Assembly: GCF_900100275.1 (NCBI RefSeq) | Contig: NZ_FNET01000011.1 | Span: forward strand, 186,001-250,000 | Source: Lentzea albidocapillata subsp. violacea | GTDB taxonomy: Bacteria > Actinomycetota > Actinomycetes > Mycobacteriales > Pseudonocardiaceae | DNA length: 64,000 nt | Direction of reading: 5' to 3' | Part shown: piece by piece, positions 43,002 through 51,571 of the stretch | How the letters are laid out: each line of letters begins with the position of its first letter | Numbering within the stretch: position 1 is the first letter of the stretch | The notes under the pieces: generated by a model | Seen by the model: the letters and a program-made list of their open reading frames with translations, nothing else | What the model was told of the DNA's origin: nothing | The model's database searches: none | Translations under genes and position numbers: made by a program

Positions 43002-43538
43002 GTGGAAAGCCTCGGCACCCGTCAGGTGTACGCAAACCCGTGGATGACCGTTCGCGAGGACGAGATCAAGCGCGCGGACGGTTCGAGTGGCATCTACGGC
43101 GTGGTCGACAAGCCCGACTTCGCGCTGATCATCCCGCTCGACGGCGAACGCGTGCGGCTCGTCGAGCAGTTCCGGTATCCGATCGGCCTGCGCCGCTGGG
43201 AGTTCCCGCAGGGCACGGCGCCGGACCGCGCCGACTCCGGGCCGCTGGAGCTGGCCCGCCGCGAGCTCCGCGAGGAGACGGGGCTGCGCGCCGGCCGGAT
43301 GATCGAGCTCGGCGTGCTCGACGTCGCGCCCGGCATGTCGTCGCAGCGCGGCCGCGTGTTCCTCGCTACCGACCTGTCCGAGGGCTTTCACGAGCGGGAG
43401 CACGAGGAGCAGGACATGCGGTCAGCGTGGTTCCCGCGCGCCGACTTCGAGTCGATGGTCTCCAAGGGTGAGATCAGCGACGCCCAGTCCATCGCCGCCT
43501 ACACGCTTCTCCTGCTGCACGAACACTCCCAGCCCTAG
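43002..43538 (+). CDS. Nudix hydrolase (ADP-ribose pyrophosphatase type)
   Basis: The 178-residue protein carries a Nudix box, G...LELARRELREETGLRAGRMIELG, with the metal-binding REXXEE. It also has RLVEQFRYPIGLRRWEFPQGT, typical of ADP-ribose pyrophosphatases. It cleaves a nucleoside diphosphate linked to another group. The start is GTG at 43002, with a GTG at 42966 in frame; TACGGT eight bases before 43002 hints at a leaderless message. Its end overlaps the GlxA-type gene by four bases. Confidence 0.87.
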   Translation: MESLGTRQVYANPWMTVREDEIKRADGSSGIYGVVDKPDFALIIPLDGERVRLVEQFRYPIGLRRWEFPQGTAPDRADSGPLELARRELREETGLRAGRMIELGVLDVAPGMSSQRGRVFLATDLSEGFHEREHEEQDMRSAWFPRADFESMVSKGEISDAQSIAAYTLLLLHEHSQP

Positions 43539-44503
43539 TTCTGGCAGCCTTGAAAGGCAGCCCGGTAGCTCTGCGGTGACGTCCCGGCGATCCGCTTGAA
43601 CCTGTCACGGAACGCCGTGGCCGATCCGAAGCCCACGCGGCTCGCGATCAGCTCCACCGGGTCCCTGGTCGTCTCCAGCAGGTGCTGCGCCTGGCGGACC
43701 CGCGCGCGGTGCAGCCACTGGAGCGGCGTCGTGCCCGTCTGCTCACGAAAGCGCCGGTTCAACGTCCGCGTGCTCATGCCCGCCTGCTTCGCCAGGTCCT
43801 CCAGCGTCAGGTCGAGCGACGCGTTGGCCTCCATCCACCGCAGCACGGGTTCCAGCTCGGCTCCTTGAGGCGTCACGGGCGGTGTCACGATGAACTGCGC
43901 CTGCCCGCCTTCTCTCTCAAGGGGCATCACGGCGAACCGCGCGGCATCGGCCGCCACCGCTGACCCGTGATCGCGCCGGATCATGTGCAGGCACAGGTCC
44001 AGCCCCGCCGCGGCACCCGCGGACGTCAGGAACTGCCCGTTGTCGACGTACAGCACGTCCGGGTCGACCTCCAGCGCCGGAAACCGCGCCGCCAGCTCCT
44101 CCGCTCCCAGCCAGTGCGTCGTCACCCGCAGCCCGTCGAGCAGACCGGTCGCCGCGAACACGAACGCCCCCGTGCAGATCGACGCGATCCGCACACCCCT
44201 CGCCGCGGCCTGCCGCAACCCGTCGATCAACGGCTTCGGGACGACCAGGTCCGGATCGTGGCCTGGCAGAACGATCGTGTCCACTTCGGACAACAACTCC
44301 AAGCCGTGCGGGATCTTGATTTCGAAGCAGCCCGCGTCGACAGTCCTCTTCGGACCGCAGACCCGCACGCGGTACCGCCCGACCCAGTTGAACGCGTCGA
44401 CCGGTGTCGCGAAGTCGAACGGGACGACGCTGTCCATCGCTACCACTGCCACCTCGTGCACGTCCACCACCGTAGCTGGCGAGAATCCGTTGGAACATGG
44501 CAT
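43535..44503 (-). CDS. GlxA-type transcriptional regulator (DJ-1/PfpI plus AraC)
   Basis: The 322-residue protein joins an N-terminal DJ-1/PfpI domain (AVVAMDSVVPFDFATPVDAFN; nucleophile-elbow Cys in ASICTGAFVFAATG) to a C-terminal AraC DNA-binding domain (LTLEDLAKQAGMSTRTLNRRFREQTGTTPLQWL; RVGFGSATAFRDRFKR). Such activators often control a divergent DJ-1 gene, as is found here. The ATG at 44503 lies inside a long dyad. A GTG at 44470 fits the family N-terminus better (VDVHEVAVVAM), which would place the dyad in the promoter. Confidence 0.88.
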   Translation of the reverse strand: MPCSNGFSPATVVDVHEVAVVAMDSVVPFDFATPVDAFNWVGRYRVRVCGPKRTVDAGCFEIKIPHGLELLSEVDTIVLPGHDPDLVVPKPLIDGLRQAAARGVRIASICTGAFVFAATGLLDGLRVTTHWLGAEELAARFPALEVDPDVLYVDNGQFLTSAGAAAGLDLCLHMIRRDHGSAVAADAARFAVMPLEREGGQAQFIVTPPVTPQGAELEPVLRWMEANASLDLTLEDLAKQAGMSTRTLNRRFREQTGTTPLQWLHRARVRQAQHLLETTRDPVELIASRVGFGSATAFRDRFKRIAGTSPQSYRAAFQGCQN

Positions 44504-44521
44504 TCCAGCCAGTTCTCACCA
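44477..44521. promoter_or_regulatory. 45-bp dyad between glxA-type and DJ-1 genes
   Basis: TGGCGAGAA (44477-44485) pairs with TTCTCACCA (44513-44521) at 8 of 9 positions. Inside it, TGGAA (44491-44495) pairs perfectly with TTCCA (44503-44507). Both pairs share the same centre, 44499. This is a strong candidate operator for the AraC-type regulator that controls the divergent pair. Confidence 0.6.
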
Positions 44522-44567
44522 CGGCCTCCCGCTCCTACGGTTCTGATCACCGACGCGAGGAGACGCA

Positions 44568-45146
44568 GTGAGAGCCCAAGTGGTGTTGTTCGACGGCTTC
44601 GACCCGTTGGACGTGATCGGCCCGTACGAGACGCTGACCGCAGGCGGAATCCCGGCCGAACTGGTGACGGCGGAGGGACCACGCGAGGTCCCCGCCGGGC
44701 TCAGCCTGCTGTCCCTCAAGGCAACCGCCCGGCTCGACCCCGGCGCCGGCATCATCGTGGTTCCCGGCGCCGCGGCCACGCACGAGGACGAGACGTTCGC
44801 CCTGCTCAGCGCGGCGGCGGCCACACTCGCACCGGTGCTCGCAGACTCGAAAGCGATCATCGCCACCGTGTGCGGAGGATCGCTCCTGCTGGGCATCGCC
44901 GGCCTGATCAAAGGCCGGAACGCCACCACGAACCACCTCGGCCTGCACGCGCTGGAGTCGATGGGGGTGAACGCCGTGCGCGCCCGCATCGTCGACGACG
45001 GCGACCTGGTCACCGCCGCCGGTGTCACGTCCGGCGTCGACCTCGGCCTCTACCTCGTCGAACGCGAGGTCGGCGCCCAGCGAGCCCTGAAGGTCGAGGA
45101 GTTGTTCGCCCACGAACGCCGCGGCACGGTGTGGAGTGCGGCGTGA
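44568..45146 (+). CDS. DJ-1/PfpI-family protein
   Basis: The 192-residue single-domain protein has the DJ-1 fold (QVVLFDGFDPLDVIGPYETL, GIIVVPGAAA, nucleophile Cys in IIATVCGGSLLLGIAGL, and TAAGVTSGVDLGL). Members act as amidases, isonitrile hydratases, glyoxalases or chaperones; the motif pattern is nearest to isonitrile hydratase-like proteins. GGAG precedes the GTG. It ends in an overlap with the next gene (GTGA). Confidence 0.85.
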   Translation: MRAQVVLFDGFDPLDVIGPYETLTAGGIPAELVTAEGPREVPAGLSLLSLKATARLDPGAGIIVVPGAAATHEDETFALLSAAAATLAPVLADSKAIIATVCGGSLLLGIAGLIKGRNATTNHLGLHALESMGVNAVRARIVDDGDLVTAAGVTSGVDLGLYLVEREVGAQRALKVEELFAHERRGTVWSAA

Positions 45147-45550
45147 GCAAGTTCTTCCTCTCGCTGCACGTCCTGGCCGCCATCATCGCGATCGGCCCGG
45201 TCACCGTCGCCGCCAGCATGTTCCCGAAGGCCGTGACCACGGCCGGCAATCCCGAACTCCTGCACCGGATCTGCCGTGTCTACGCGCTCATCGGCATCTC
45301 GGTGCCGGTCTTCGGGTTCGCGACGGCCGGCGTGATGGGCGTGACCGGCCACCCGTGGGTGATCGTGTCGATCGCGCTCACCACCGCCGCCGCGTTCGTG
45401 CTCGCCCTGAAGATCCTTCCCGGCCAGGAGAAGGCCCTCAGGACCAAGGACATCAAGCACCTGGCCATGTACACAGGCGTCTTCAACCTGTTGTGGGCGA
45501 CCGTGACCGTGCTGATGATCCTCCGGCCGGGCTCGACGACGGGTGCCTAA
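45143..45550 (+). CDS. Four-helix membrane protein
   Basis: GTG at 45143 overlaps the DJ-1 stop. The 135-residue protein has four membrane helices (KFFLSLHVLAAIIAIGPVTVAASM, RVYALIGISVPVFGFATAG, IVSIALTTAAAFVLALK, NLLWATVTVLMIL) and resembles DUF2269-like integral membrane proteins. The function is unknown. It is co-translated with the DJ-1 protein and converges on the SDR gene with a four-base overlap. Confidence 0.75.
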   Translation: MSKFFLSLHVLAAIIAIGPVTVAASMFPKAVTTAGNPELLHRICRVYALIGISVPVFGFATAGVMGVTGHPWVIVSIALTTAAAFVLALKILPGQEKALRTKDIKHLAMYTGVFNLLWATVTVLMILRPGSTTGA

Positions 45551-46248
45551 CGCTGCGACACCGGGCGCACGACGATCTCGTTGACATCGACCTCCGCGGG
45601 CTGCGAGATCGCGTAGGCGATGGCGTCACCGATGGCGGACGCCGGCAGCGCGAGCTTGCGGAAGTCCTCCATCAGCGACGCCGCGAAGTCCTCCGTGATG
45701 GTGTCCGCCAGCTCGGACTCCGTGACGCCAGGCGAGATCACGGTGACGCGCAGGTCGTCACGCTCTTGGCGCAGGCCCTCGGAGATCGCCCACACCGCGT
45801 ACTTCGTCGCGCAGTACACGGCGGCGGTCGGCATGACCATGTGTGCGCCGATCGAGGCGACGTTCACGACGTGCCCGCCGCCCGTGAACCGGGGCAGCAC
45901 GGCAGCGATGCCGTTCAGCACGCCCTTGATGTTCACGTCCACCATGCGGTCCCACTCGTCGACCTTCAGCGAACCCATGAGGGACAACGGCATCACGCCC
46001 GCGTTGTTCACCAGCACGTCGACTCGCCCGTACCGCTGCACCGCCGCATCCACAAAGGACTGGAAGGACTCACGGGAGGTCACGTCCAGCGGCGCGTACG
46101 AACCACCGATCTCGTCGGCCAGCGCTGCCAGCCGATCCTCCCGCCGTGCACCCAGGAACACCTGGTGCCCGGCCTTGGCGAGGACTCGGGCCGTCGCCTC
46201 GCCGATGCCGCTGGAAGCTCCACTGATCACCACAACTTTTTCGCTCAT
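45547..46248 (-). CDS. Short-chain dehydrogenase/reductase
   Basis: This 233-residue classical SDR has the cofactor motif VISGASSGIGEAT, an NNAG stretch (VLVNNAGVMPLSLM), Ser in NVASIGAHMV, and the catalytic YCATK. ARRED after the first beta-alpha-beta unit suggests NADP(H). It belongs to the broad carbonyl-reductase group. It diverges from an XRE/MmyB-type regulator, a frequent pairing in actinobacteria, which suggests repression by that regulator. Confidence 0.9.
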   Translation of the reverse strand: MSEKVVVISGASSGIGEATARVLAKAGHQVFLGARREDRLAALADEIGGSYAPLDVTSRESFQSFVDAAVQRYGRVDVLVNNAGVMPLSLMGSLKVDEWDRMVDVNIKGVLNGIAAVLPRFTGGGHVVNVASIGAHMVMPTAAVYCATKYAVWAISEGLRQERDDLRVTVISPGVTESELADTITEDFAASLMEDFRKLALPASAIGDAIAYAISQPAEVDVNEIVVRPVSQR

Positions 46249-46296
46249 GGCAACAACGATCAACGCGCGGCGCTGCCCCCACCAGGACACGTTCTC

Positions 46297-46317
46297 CCTA
46301 GGTGCGGCACACCCAGG
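46297..46317. promoter_or_regulatory. Inverted repeat CCTAGGTG-N5-CACCCAGG in the SDR/XRE divergent region
   Basis: Eight-base arms match at seven positions around a five-base centre. It lies midway between the SDR start (46248) and the regulator start (46351), the expected place for an operator shared by the two promoters. Confidence 0.5.
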
Positions 46318-46350
46318 CAGACCGCCACCGCGGGTAATAACCTCGCAGAC

Positions 46351-47205
46351 GTGCTCGGAGAGTTCCTGAAAGCCCACCGCGCCCGCGTCAACCCAGAGGA
46401 CGCGGGCCTCCCGTCGCACACCCAGCGCAAGGTGAAGGGCCTCAGGCGCGAAGAGGTCGCGGTGCTCGCCGGCGTGAGCGCGGACTACTACGCGCGCCTC
46501 GAACAGGGCCGCGAGACCAACCCGTCGGCCCAGGTCCTGGACGCCCTGAGCCGCGCGCTGAAGCTCGACTCGGACGCCCGCGCCCACCTGCACCGCCTGG
46601 CCGGCGTGGTCGCCGACGAGGGCTACGCGCCCGACGTGGTGAGCCCGGAACTGCGGCGGCTCATCAGCGGCCTGCACGACATGCCCGCGTTCGTGATGAA
46701 CTCGGTCCTCGACATCCTCGCCGCGAACGCGCTGGCCGAGGCCCTCTACGAGCCGTTCTCCCCTGCCGACAACGCGGCCAGGATGACGTTCCTCGACCCG
46801 GCCGCCGCGAGCTTCTACCCGCGCTGGAACTGGGTCGCCCAGAGCACGGTCGCCCACCTGCGGCAGACCGCCGATCCGAAGTCCCCTCGCCTCCGGCAGA
46901 TGGTCGACGCGCTGAGCGAGAGCGCCGCGTTCCGCGAGCTCTGGGAGCAGCACGAGGTGCGCGGGAAGACCCAGGACGCCAAGGAGTTCGTGCACCCGGC
47001 CGTCGGCGCGCTGAAGCTGGACTACCACTCGTTCGACATCCGCGAGGCGCCCGGTCAGTTCCTGGTGATCTACCAGGCGGAGCCGGGCCCGAACGCGGAC
47101 GCGCTGAGGCTCCTCGCGACTAGTCGGGCCACACGGGCGGCCGCTTCTCCAGGAACGACGCACGTCCCTCTTTGGCTGACGGGGACTGCGAAGTCTCGGC
47201 CATGA
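46351..47205 (+). CDS. XRE-family regulator with MmyB-like ligand domain
   Basis: From GTG at 46351 the protein has 284 residues. The helix-turn-helix is GLRREEVAVLAGVSADYYARLEQGRETNPSAQVLDALSRAL, and a MmyB-like PAS-fold domain follows (MPAFVMNSVLDILAANALAEALY; AVGALKLDYHSFDI). Such regulators bind fatty-acid-like ligands and control adjacent SDR genes. The last 28 residues (TSRATRAAASPG...) are unlike the family and run 86 bases into the convergent crotonase gene. A one-base shift would give a TAG at the natural end, near 47120. Confidence 0.85.
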   Translation: MLGEFLKAHRARVNPEDAGLPSHTQRKVKGLRREEVAVLAGVSADYYARLEQGRETNPSAQVLDALSRALKLDSDARAHLHRLAGVVADEGYAPDVVSPELRRLISGLHDMPAFVMNSVLDILAANALAEALYEPFSPADNAARMTFLDPAAASFYPRWNWVAQSTVAHLRQTADPKSPRLRQMVDALSESAAFRELWEQHEVRGKTQDAKEFVHPAVGALKLDYHSFDIREAPGQFLVIYQAEPGPNADALRLLATSRATRAAASPGTTHVPLWLTGTAKSRP

Positions 47206-47878
47206 CGGACAACGCGATCTCGTACCCGTCGATCTCGGGCCGGTCCAGCTGCGCGTAGATCGTCCGCTTGCCGATCGCCTTCGACGCCCTGCTCCCCCGC
47301 GTGGCGCGCGCCAGCAGCTCGTCCGTGGCGGCGTCCAACTCGTCCGCCGGCACCGCGCGGTTGATCAGCCCCCACTCCACCGCCGTCGCCGCGTCGATCA
47401 CGTCGCCGGTGAGCACGAGCTCCATCAACCGCTTGCGCCCGATCGACCGCGCCACCGGCACCGCGGGCGTGTGGCAGAACCACCCGGCCTTGCCGCCCGG
47501 CAAGGAGAACCCTGCCGTGTCCGCCGCGACCGCGAGGTCACACGAAGCCACGAGCTGACATCCGGCCGCCGTCGCCAGCCCCTGCACGCGGGCGATGACC
47601 ACCTGCGGCACGGACTGGATCGTCTTCATCAGCACGGTGCACAGCTCCAGCAGCAGCCGCACGCCTTCCTCGTCACGGGCGTGCACGTCCGCGAAGTCGT
47701 GCCCGGCGGAGAAGACAGGCCCGTCGGCGGCCAGCACGATGCCGGCCGCGTCCGACGTGCGTGCCTCACGGAACGCGTCCAGCAGCTCCGTGAGGTGCTC
47801 GGCGGACAGCGCGTTGCGCTTGGCCGCACGGTTCATCGTGATCCGGACGACGGACCCGTCCCGCGAAACGTCAACCAT
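47120..47878 (-). CDS. Enoyl-CoA hydratase/isomerase-family protein (ECHDC3-like)
   Basis: The 252-residue protein has the crotonase fold: VFSAGHDFADVHARD forms the CoA site, and GLATAAGCQLVASCDLAVAADTAGFSLPGGKAGWFCHTP the active site. The two catalytic glutamates of enoyl-CoA hydratase are not present: the first position is Gln108 (GCQ) and the second lies in PGGK. This matches the ECHDC3 subgroup, whose activity is not settled. It lies 17 bases after the MeaA gene on the same strand. Confidence 0.88.
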   Translation of the reverse strand: MVDVSRDGSVVRITMNRAAKRNALSAEHLTELLDAFREARTSDAAGIVLAADGPVFSAGHDFADVHARDEEGVRLLLELCTVLMKTIQSVPQVVIARVQGLATAAGCQLVASCDLAVAADTAGFSLPGGKAGWFCHTPAVPVARSIGRKRLMELVLTGDVIDAATAVEWGLINRAVPADELDAATDELLARATRGSRASKAIGKRTIYAQLDRPEIDGYEIALSVMAETSQSPSAKEGRASFLEKRPPVWPD

Positions 47879-47895
47879 TCCGCGACACTAAGGCC

Positions 47896-49905
47896 CTACG
47901 AGAGAGAACGCACCTCTCGGATCACGGTGACGATCTCGTCCATGATCTCGGTCAGCTCGTAGTCCTTGGGCGTGAACACCCGCGCCACGCCACGCTCGCG
48001 CAGCTTGGCGGCGTCGTCCGGCGGGATGATGCCGCCGACGATGACCGGGATGTCCCCGGCACCGGCCGCGCGCAGGCCGTCGACCACGGCGGGCACGACC
48101 TCCAGGTGCGAGCCAGAGAGGATCGAGAGGCCCACGACGTGCACGTCCTCCTGCACGGCGGCCGCGACAATCTGCGCCGGCGTGAGGCGGATGCCCTGGT
48201 AGACGACCTCGAAACCGACGTCGCGGGCGCGCACGGCGACCTGCTCGGCGCCGTTGGAGTGGCCGTCGAGACCCGGCTTGCCGACGAGCATGCGCAGGCG
48301 CTCGCCCATCTCCTCGCCGGTCGAACGCACCCGTTCACGCACGCGCGCGATCTCCGAGCCCGCCTCGCCGGAAGCCGACGCACCGGAAACGCCTGTCGGC
48401 GCACGGTATTCGCCGAACGTCTCCCGCAGCGCCTGCGACCACTCGCCAGTCGTCACGCCGGCACGTGCGCACGCCAGCGTGACCTCGACGAGGTTCCTGT
48501 CGGTCTTCGCGGCCTCACGCAGGGCGTCCAGGGACGCCTCGACCGCGGCGTTGTCGCGGTTGGCGCGCCACTGCCTGATCGCCTCGACGGCCTGCGCCTC
48601 GGCGACCGGGTCGATGGTCTCGATCGAGTTCGCGCCCTCGGCCTGCAGCGGCGACGGCTCGGTCGTGTCGAACTTGTTGACGCCCACCACGATGTCCTCG
48701 CCCGCCTCGACGCGGCGGCGGCGATCCGCCAGTGACGACACGAGGTTCGACTTCATGTAGCCGGACTCGACGGCCGCGACGGCGCCGCCCATCGCCTGCA
48801 CGCGGTCGATCTCCTCGCGGGCACCGGCCAGGATCTCGCCGACCTTCGCCTCGATGACCGGTGAGCCGTCGAAGATGTCGTCGTACTCCAGGAGGTCCGT
48901 CTCGTAGGCGAGCACCTGCTGCATGCGCAACGCCCACTGCTGGTCCCACGGGCGCGGCAGGCCGAGTGCCTCGTTCCACGCGGGGAGCTGGATGGCGCGC
49001 GCACGGGCGTTGCGGGACAACGAGACCGCGAGCATCTCCAGCACGATGCGCTGGACGTTGTTCTCCGGCTGTGCCTCGGTGAGACCGAGGGAGTTGACCT
49101 GCACGCCGTAGCGGAACCGGCGGTGCTTCGGGTTCTCGACGCCGTAACGCTCCAGCGTGATCTCGTCCCACAGCTGGGCGAACGCGCGCATCTTGCACAT
49201 TTCTTCGATGAACCGCACACCGGCGTTCACGAAGAAGGAGATGCGCGCGACGACCTCGCCGAACTTCTCCTGCGGCACCTGACCGGAGTCGCGCACCGAG
49301 TCGAGGACGGCGATCGCCGTGCACATCGCGTACGCGACCTCCTGCGCCGGCGTCGCGCCGACCTCCTGGAGGTGGTAGCTGCAGATGTTGATCGGGTTCC
49401 ACTTCGGCACGTTCGACACGGTCCACGCGACCATGTCGGTGATCAGCCGAAGCGACGGTCCCGGCGGGAACACGTAGGTGCCGCGGGACAGGTACTCCTT
49501 GATGATGTCGTTCTGCGTCGTGCCGGCGAGCGCCGACGGGTCCGCGCCCTGCTCCTCCGCCACGGTGACGTACATGGCGAGCAGCCACATGGCCGTCGCG
49601 TTGATCGTCATCGACGTGTTGGCACTCGCGAGCGGGATCTGGTCGAAGAGCTGCCGCATGTCGCCGATGTGGCTGATGGGCACGCCGACCTTGCCGACCT
49701 CGCCCTTCGCGAGCTCGTCGTCGGGGTCGTAGCCGGTCTGCGTCGGCAGGTCGAACGCCACCGACAACCCGGTCTGGCCCTTCGACAGGTTCCGGCGGTA
49801 GAGCTCGTTGGAGGCGGTGGCCGACGAGTGACCCGCGTACGTGCGCATCACCCAGGGCCGGTCGCGCTCACGGTCAGCTGGGTACGGCACAGCAACCTCC
49901 CACAT
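47896..49905 (-). CDS. meaA: Ethylmalonyl-CoA mutase (MeaA), B12-dependent
   Basis: This 669-residue enzyme converts ethylmalonyl-CoA to methylsuccinyl-CoA using adenosylcobalamin. The N-terminal mutase barrel carries RTYAGHSSATASNELYRRNL, GLSVAFDLPTQTGYDPDDELAKGEVGKVGV and TMSINATA-like MTINATAMWLLA. The C-terminal B12 domain (about 540-669) has the cobalt-ligand motif DGHSNG in GKPGLDGHSNGAEQ and ends with VIVGGIIPPDDA. Length and motifs match Streptomyces MeaA rather than methylmalonyl-CoA mutase. Its partners in the window are ccr, mce, meaB and a cobalamin adenosyltransferase. Confidence 0.94.
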   Translation of the reverse strand: MWEVAVPYPADRERDRPWVMRTYAGHSSATASNELYRRNLSKGQTGLSVAFDLPTQTGYDPDDELAKGEVGKVGVPISHIGDMRQLFDQIPLASANTSMTINATAMWLLAMYVTVAEEQGADPSALAGTTQNDIIKEYLSRGTYVFPPGPSLRLITDMVAWTVSNVPKWNPINICSYHLQEVGATPAQEVAYAMCTAIAVLDSVRDSGQVPQEKFGEVVARISFFVNAGVRFIEEMCKMRAFAQLWDEITLERYGVENPKHRRFRYGVQVNSLGLTEAQPENNVQRIVLEMLAVSLSRNARARAIQLPAWNEALGLPRPWDQQWALRMQQVLAYETDLLEYDDIFDGSPVIEAKVGEILAGAREEIDRVQAMGGAVAAVESGYMKSNLVSSLADRRRRVEAGEDIVVGVNKFDTTEPSPLQAEGANSIETIDPVAEAQAVEAIRQWRANRDNAAVEASLDALREAAKTDRNLVEVTLACARAGVTTGEWSQALRETFGEYRAPTGVSGASASGEAGSEIARVRERVRSTGEEMGERLRMLVGKPGLDGHSNGAEQVAVRARDVGFEVVYQGIRLTPAQIVAAAVQEDVHVVGLSILSGSHLEVVPAVVDGLRAAGAGDIPVIVGGIIPPDDAAKLRERGVARVFTPKDYELTEIMDEIVTVIREVRSLS

Positions 49906-49993
49906 CGTCGTTCTCAGGAGGGTACTGGCCGGTAACCATTGCTGCGCGTGCGATTGCTCACTGAATCGTGACCACTGGGAGCATGATGAAGAG

Positions 49994-50281
49994 GTGACGG
50001 GCTTCTACCAGACCGGGATCGTCTTCGGGGTTCTCGGCTTGCTGGCTCTGGTGCTGAGGTACTTCGCGGGCAACGACAAACGGCCCGTGCCGGATCTGGA
50101 CGGCACGGACTTCGGGTTGCTGAGCGAGGTGGCTGTCGTGCCCACCGAAGAGGCCGCGAACGTCCTCGTGCAGAAGCTGAAGAAGAACGGGGTGCGTGCC
50201 ACGCGCTCACGAAACGCGCCTTACCGGGTGATGGTGTTCCCGGCGGACGTCGCGAACGCGCGGCTGGTGCTCAGGAGCTGA
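49994..50281 (+). CDS. Membrane-anchored small protein, DUF2007-like
   Basis: From GTG at 49994 the product has 95 residues. One N-terminal membrane helix ([18 protein letters not shown]) is followed by a small alpha/beta domain ([31 protein letters not shown]). The soluble part has the shape of DUF2007, a putative signal-transducing domain that resembles a ferredoxin-like fold. The function is unknown. It converges on murA with an eleven-base overlap. Confidence 0.7.
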   Translation: MTGFYQTGIVFGVLGLLALVLRYFAGNDKRPVPDLDGTDFGLLSEVAVVPTEEAANVLVQKLKKNGVRATRSRNAPYRVMVFPADVANARLVLRS

Positions 50282-51536
50282 CGCGTTCCACGTCGGCCCC
50301 GAGCTTGCGGAGGTTCTCCACGAACCCGGGGTAACCGCGCTCGATGTGGAAGATCTCGTAGACCTCGGTGGCACCGTCGGCACACAGACCGGCGAGCACG
50401 AGCCCCGCACCAGCGCGGATATCCGACGCCCACACCGGCGCGCTGGACAGCTTCTCGATCCCGCGGATCACGGCGTGATGACCGTCCGTGCGCGCGTCGG
50501 CCCCGAGCCTGATCATCTCGTCGATGAACCGGAACCGTGACTCGAACAGGTTCTCGGTGATCATCGCGGTGCCCTCGGAGACCGTGGACAGCGCGATCGC
50601 GAACGGCTGGTTGTCCGTGGCGAAGCCGGGATACGGCAGCGTCACGAAGTCGACGGCCTTGGGCCGCCCCTCCATGACGACGCGGAACCCCTCGTCCTCA
50701 CCCTCGTAGACGGTGACCTCGGCGCCCGCCATGCGCAGCTTCTCCAGCACCAGGTCGAGGTGGTGCGGGTTCACCCCGCGCACCCGCACGTCCCCGCGCG
50801 TCATGACGGCGGCGAAACCCCAGGTCGCACCCACGATCCGGTCACCGATGACCCGGTGCTCGGTCGGCTTGAGCTCGGTCACGCCGTGGACGGTGAGGGT
50901 GGACGTGCCGGCGCCCTCGACCTTCGCGCCCATCTGGTTGAGCATCAGGCAGAGGTCGACGATCTCGGGCTCACGAGCGGCGTTGTCGATGACCGTCGTC
51001 CCGGTGGCCAGCACGGCCGCCATCAGGATGTTCTCGGTCGCGCCCATGCTCGGGAAGTCGAGCCAGATCTGCGTGCCGTGCAGCCCCTCGGCCTCGGCGA
51101 CGATGCAGCCGTGCTCGATCCACGTCCGCGCACCGAGCTTCTCGAGCCCGCTCTGGTGCATGTCCAACGGCCGCGAACCGATCGCGTCACCGCCGGGCAA
51201 CGCCACGACCGCGCGCTTGCACCGCCCGACCAGCGGCCCGAGCACACAGATGCTCGCGCGCAGCTTGCCCATCGCCTCGGAATCAGCCCGATGACTCAAC
51301 TCGGCGGGCGTGGTGATCCTCGCCACGTCACCTTCGAGCTCGACCTCGCACCCGAGACTCCGCAGCGCGTCCGCCATCAGCGGCACGTCGAGGATGTCCG
51401 GGCAGTTGGTGATGGTCGTGGTGCCCTCGGCCAGCAGGGCCGCGGCCATCAGCTTGAGCACGCTGTTCTTGGCGCCGACGACATCAACATCGCCGACCAG
51501 CCTTGCGCCACCGTGTACCCGGAAATGCTCGCTCAC
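50271..51536 (-). CDS. murA: UDP-GlcNAc 1-carboxyvinyltransferase MurA with Cys-to-Asp active site
   Basis: This 421-residue enzyme does the first committed step of peptidoglycan synthesis, adding enolpyruvyl from PEP to UDP-GlcNAc. The fold signatures are [20 protein letters not shown], the active-site loop [25 protein letters not shown] and [19 protein letters not shown]. The usual catalytic Cys of the loop (PGGCAIG) is Asp117 here, as in mycobacteria, which is known to give fosfomycin resistance. It diverges from the cobalamin adenosyltransferase gene with a 35-base gap. Confidence 0.96.
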   Translation of the reverse strand: MSEHFRVHGGARLVGDVDVVGAKNSVLKLMAAALLAEGTTTITNCPDILDVPLMADALRSLGCEVELEGDVARITTPAELSHRADSEAMGKLRASICVLGPLVGRCKRAVVALPGGDAIGSRPLDMHQSGLEKLGARTWIEHGCIVAEAEGLHGTQIWLDFPSMGATENILMAAVLATGTTVIDNAAREPEIVDLCLMLNQMGAKVEGAGTSTLTVHGVTELKPTEHRVIGDRIVGATWGFAAVMTRGDVRVRGVNPHHLDLVLEKLRMAGAEVTVYEGEDEGFRVVMEGRPKAVDFVTLPYPGFATDNQPFAIALSTVSEGTAMITENLFESRFRFIDEMIRLGADARTDGHHAVIRGIEKLSSAPVWASDIRAGAGLVLAGLCADGATEVYEIFHIERGYPGFVENLRKLGADVERVSS

Positions 51537-51571
51537 GCGGCAATCCTACGGACGGCTCTAAAGTGCCAGCC

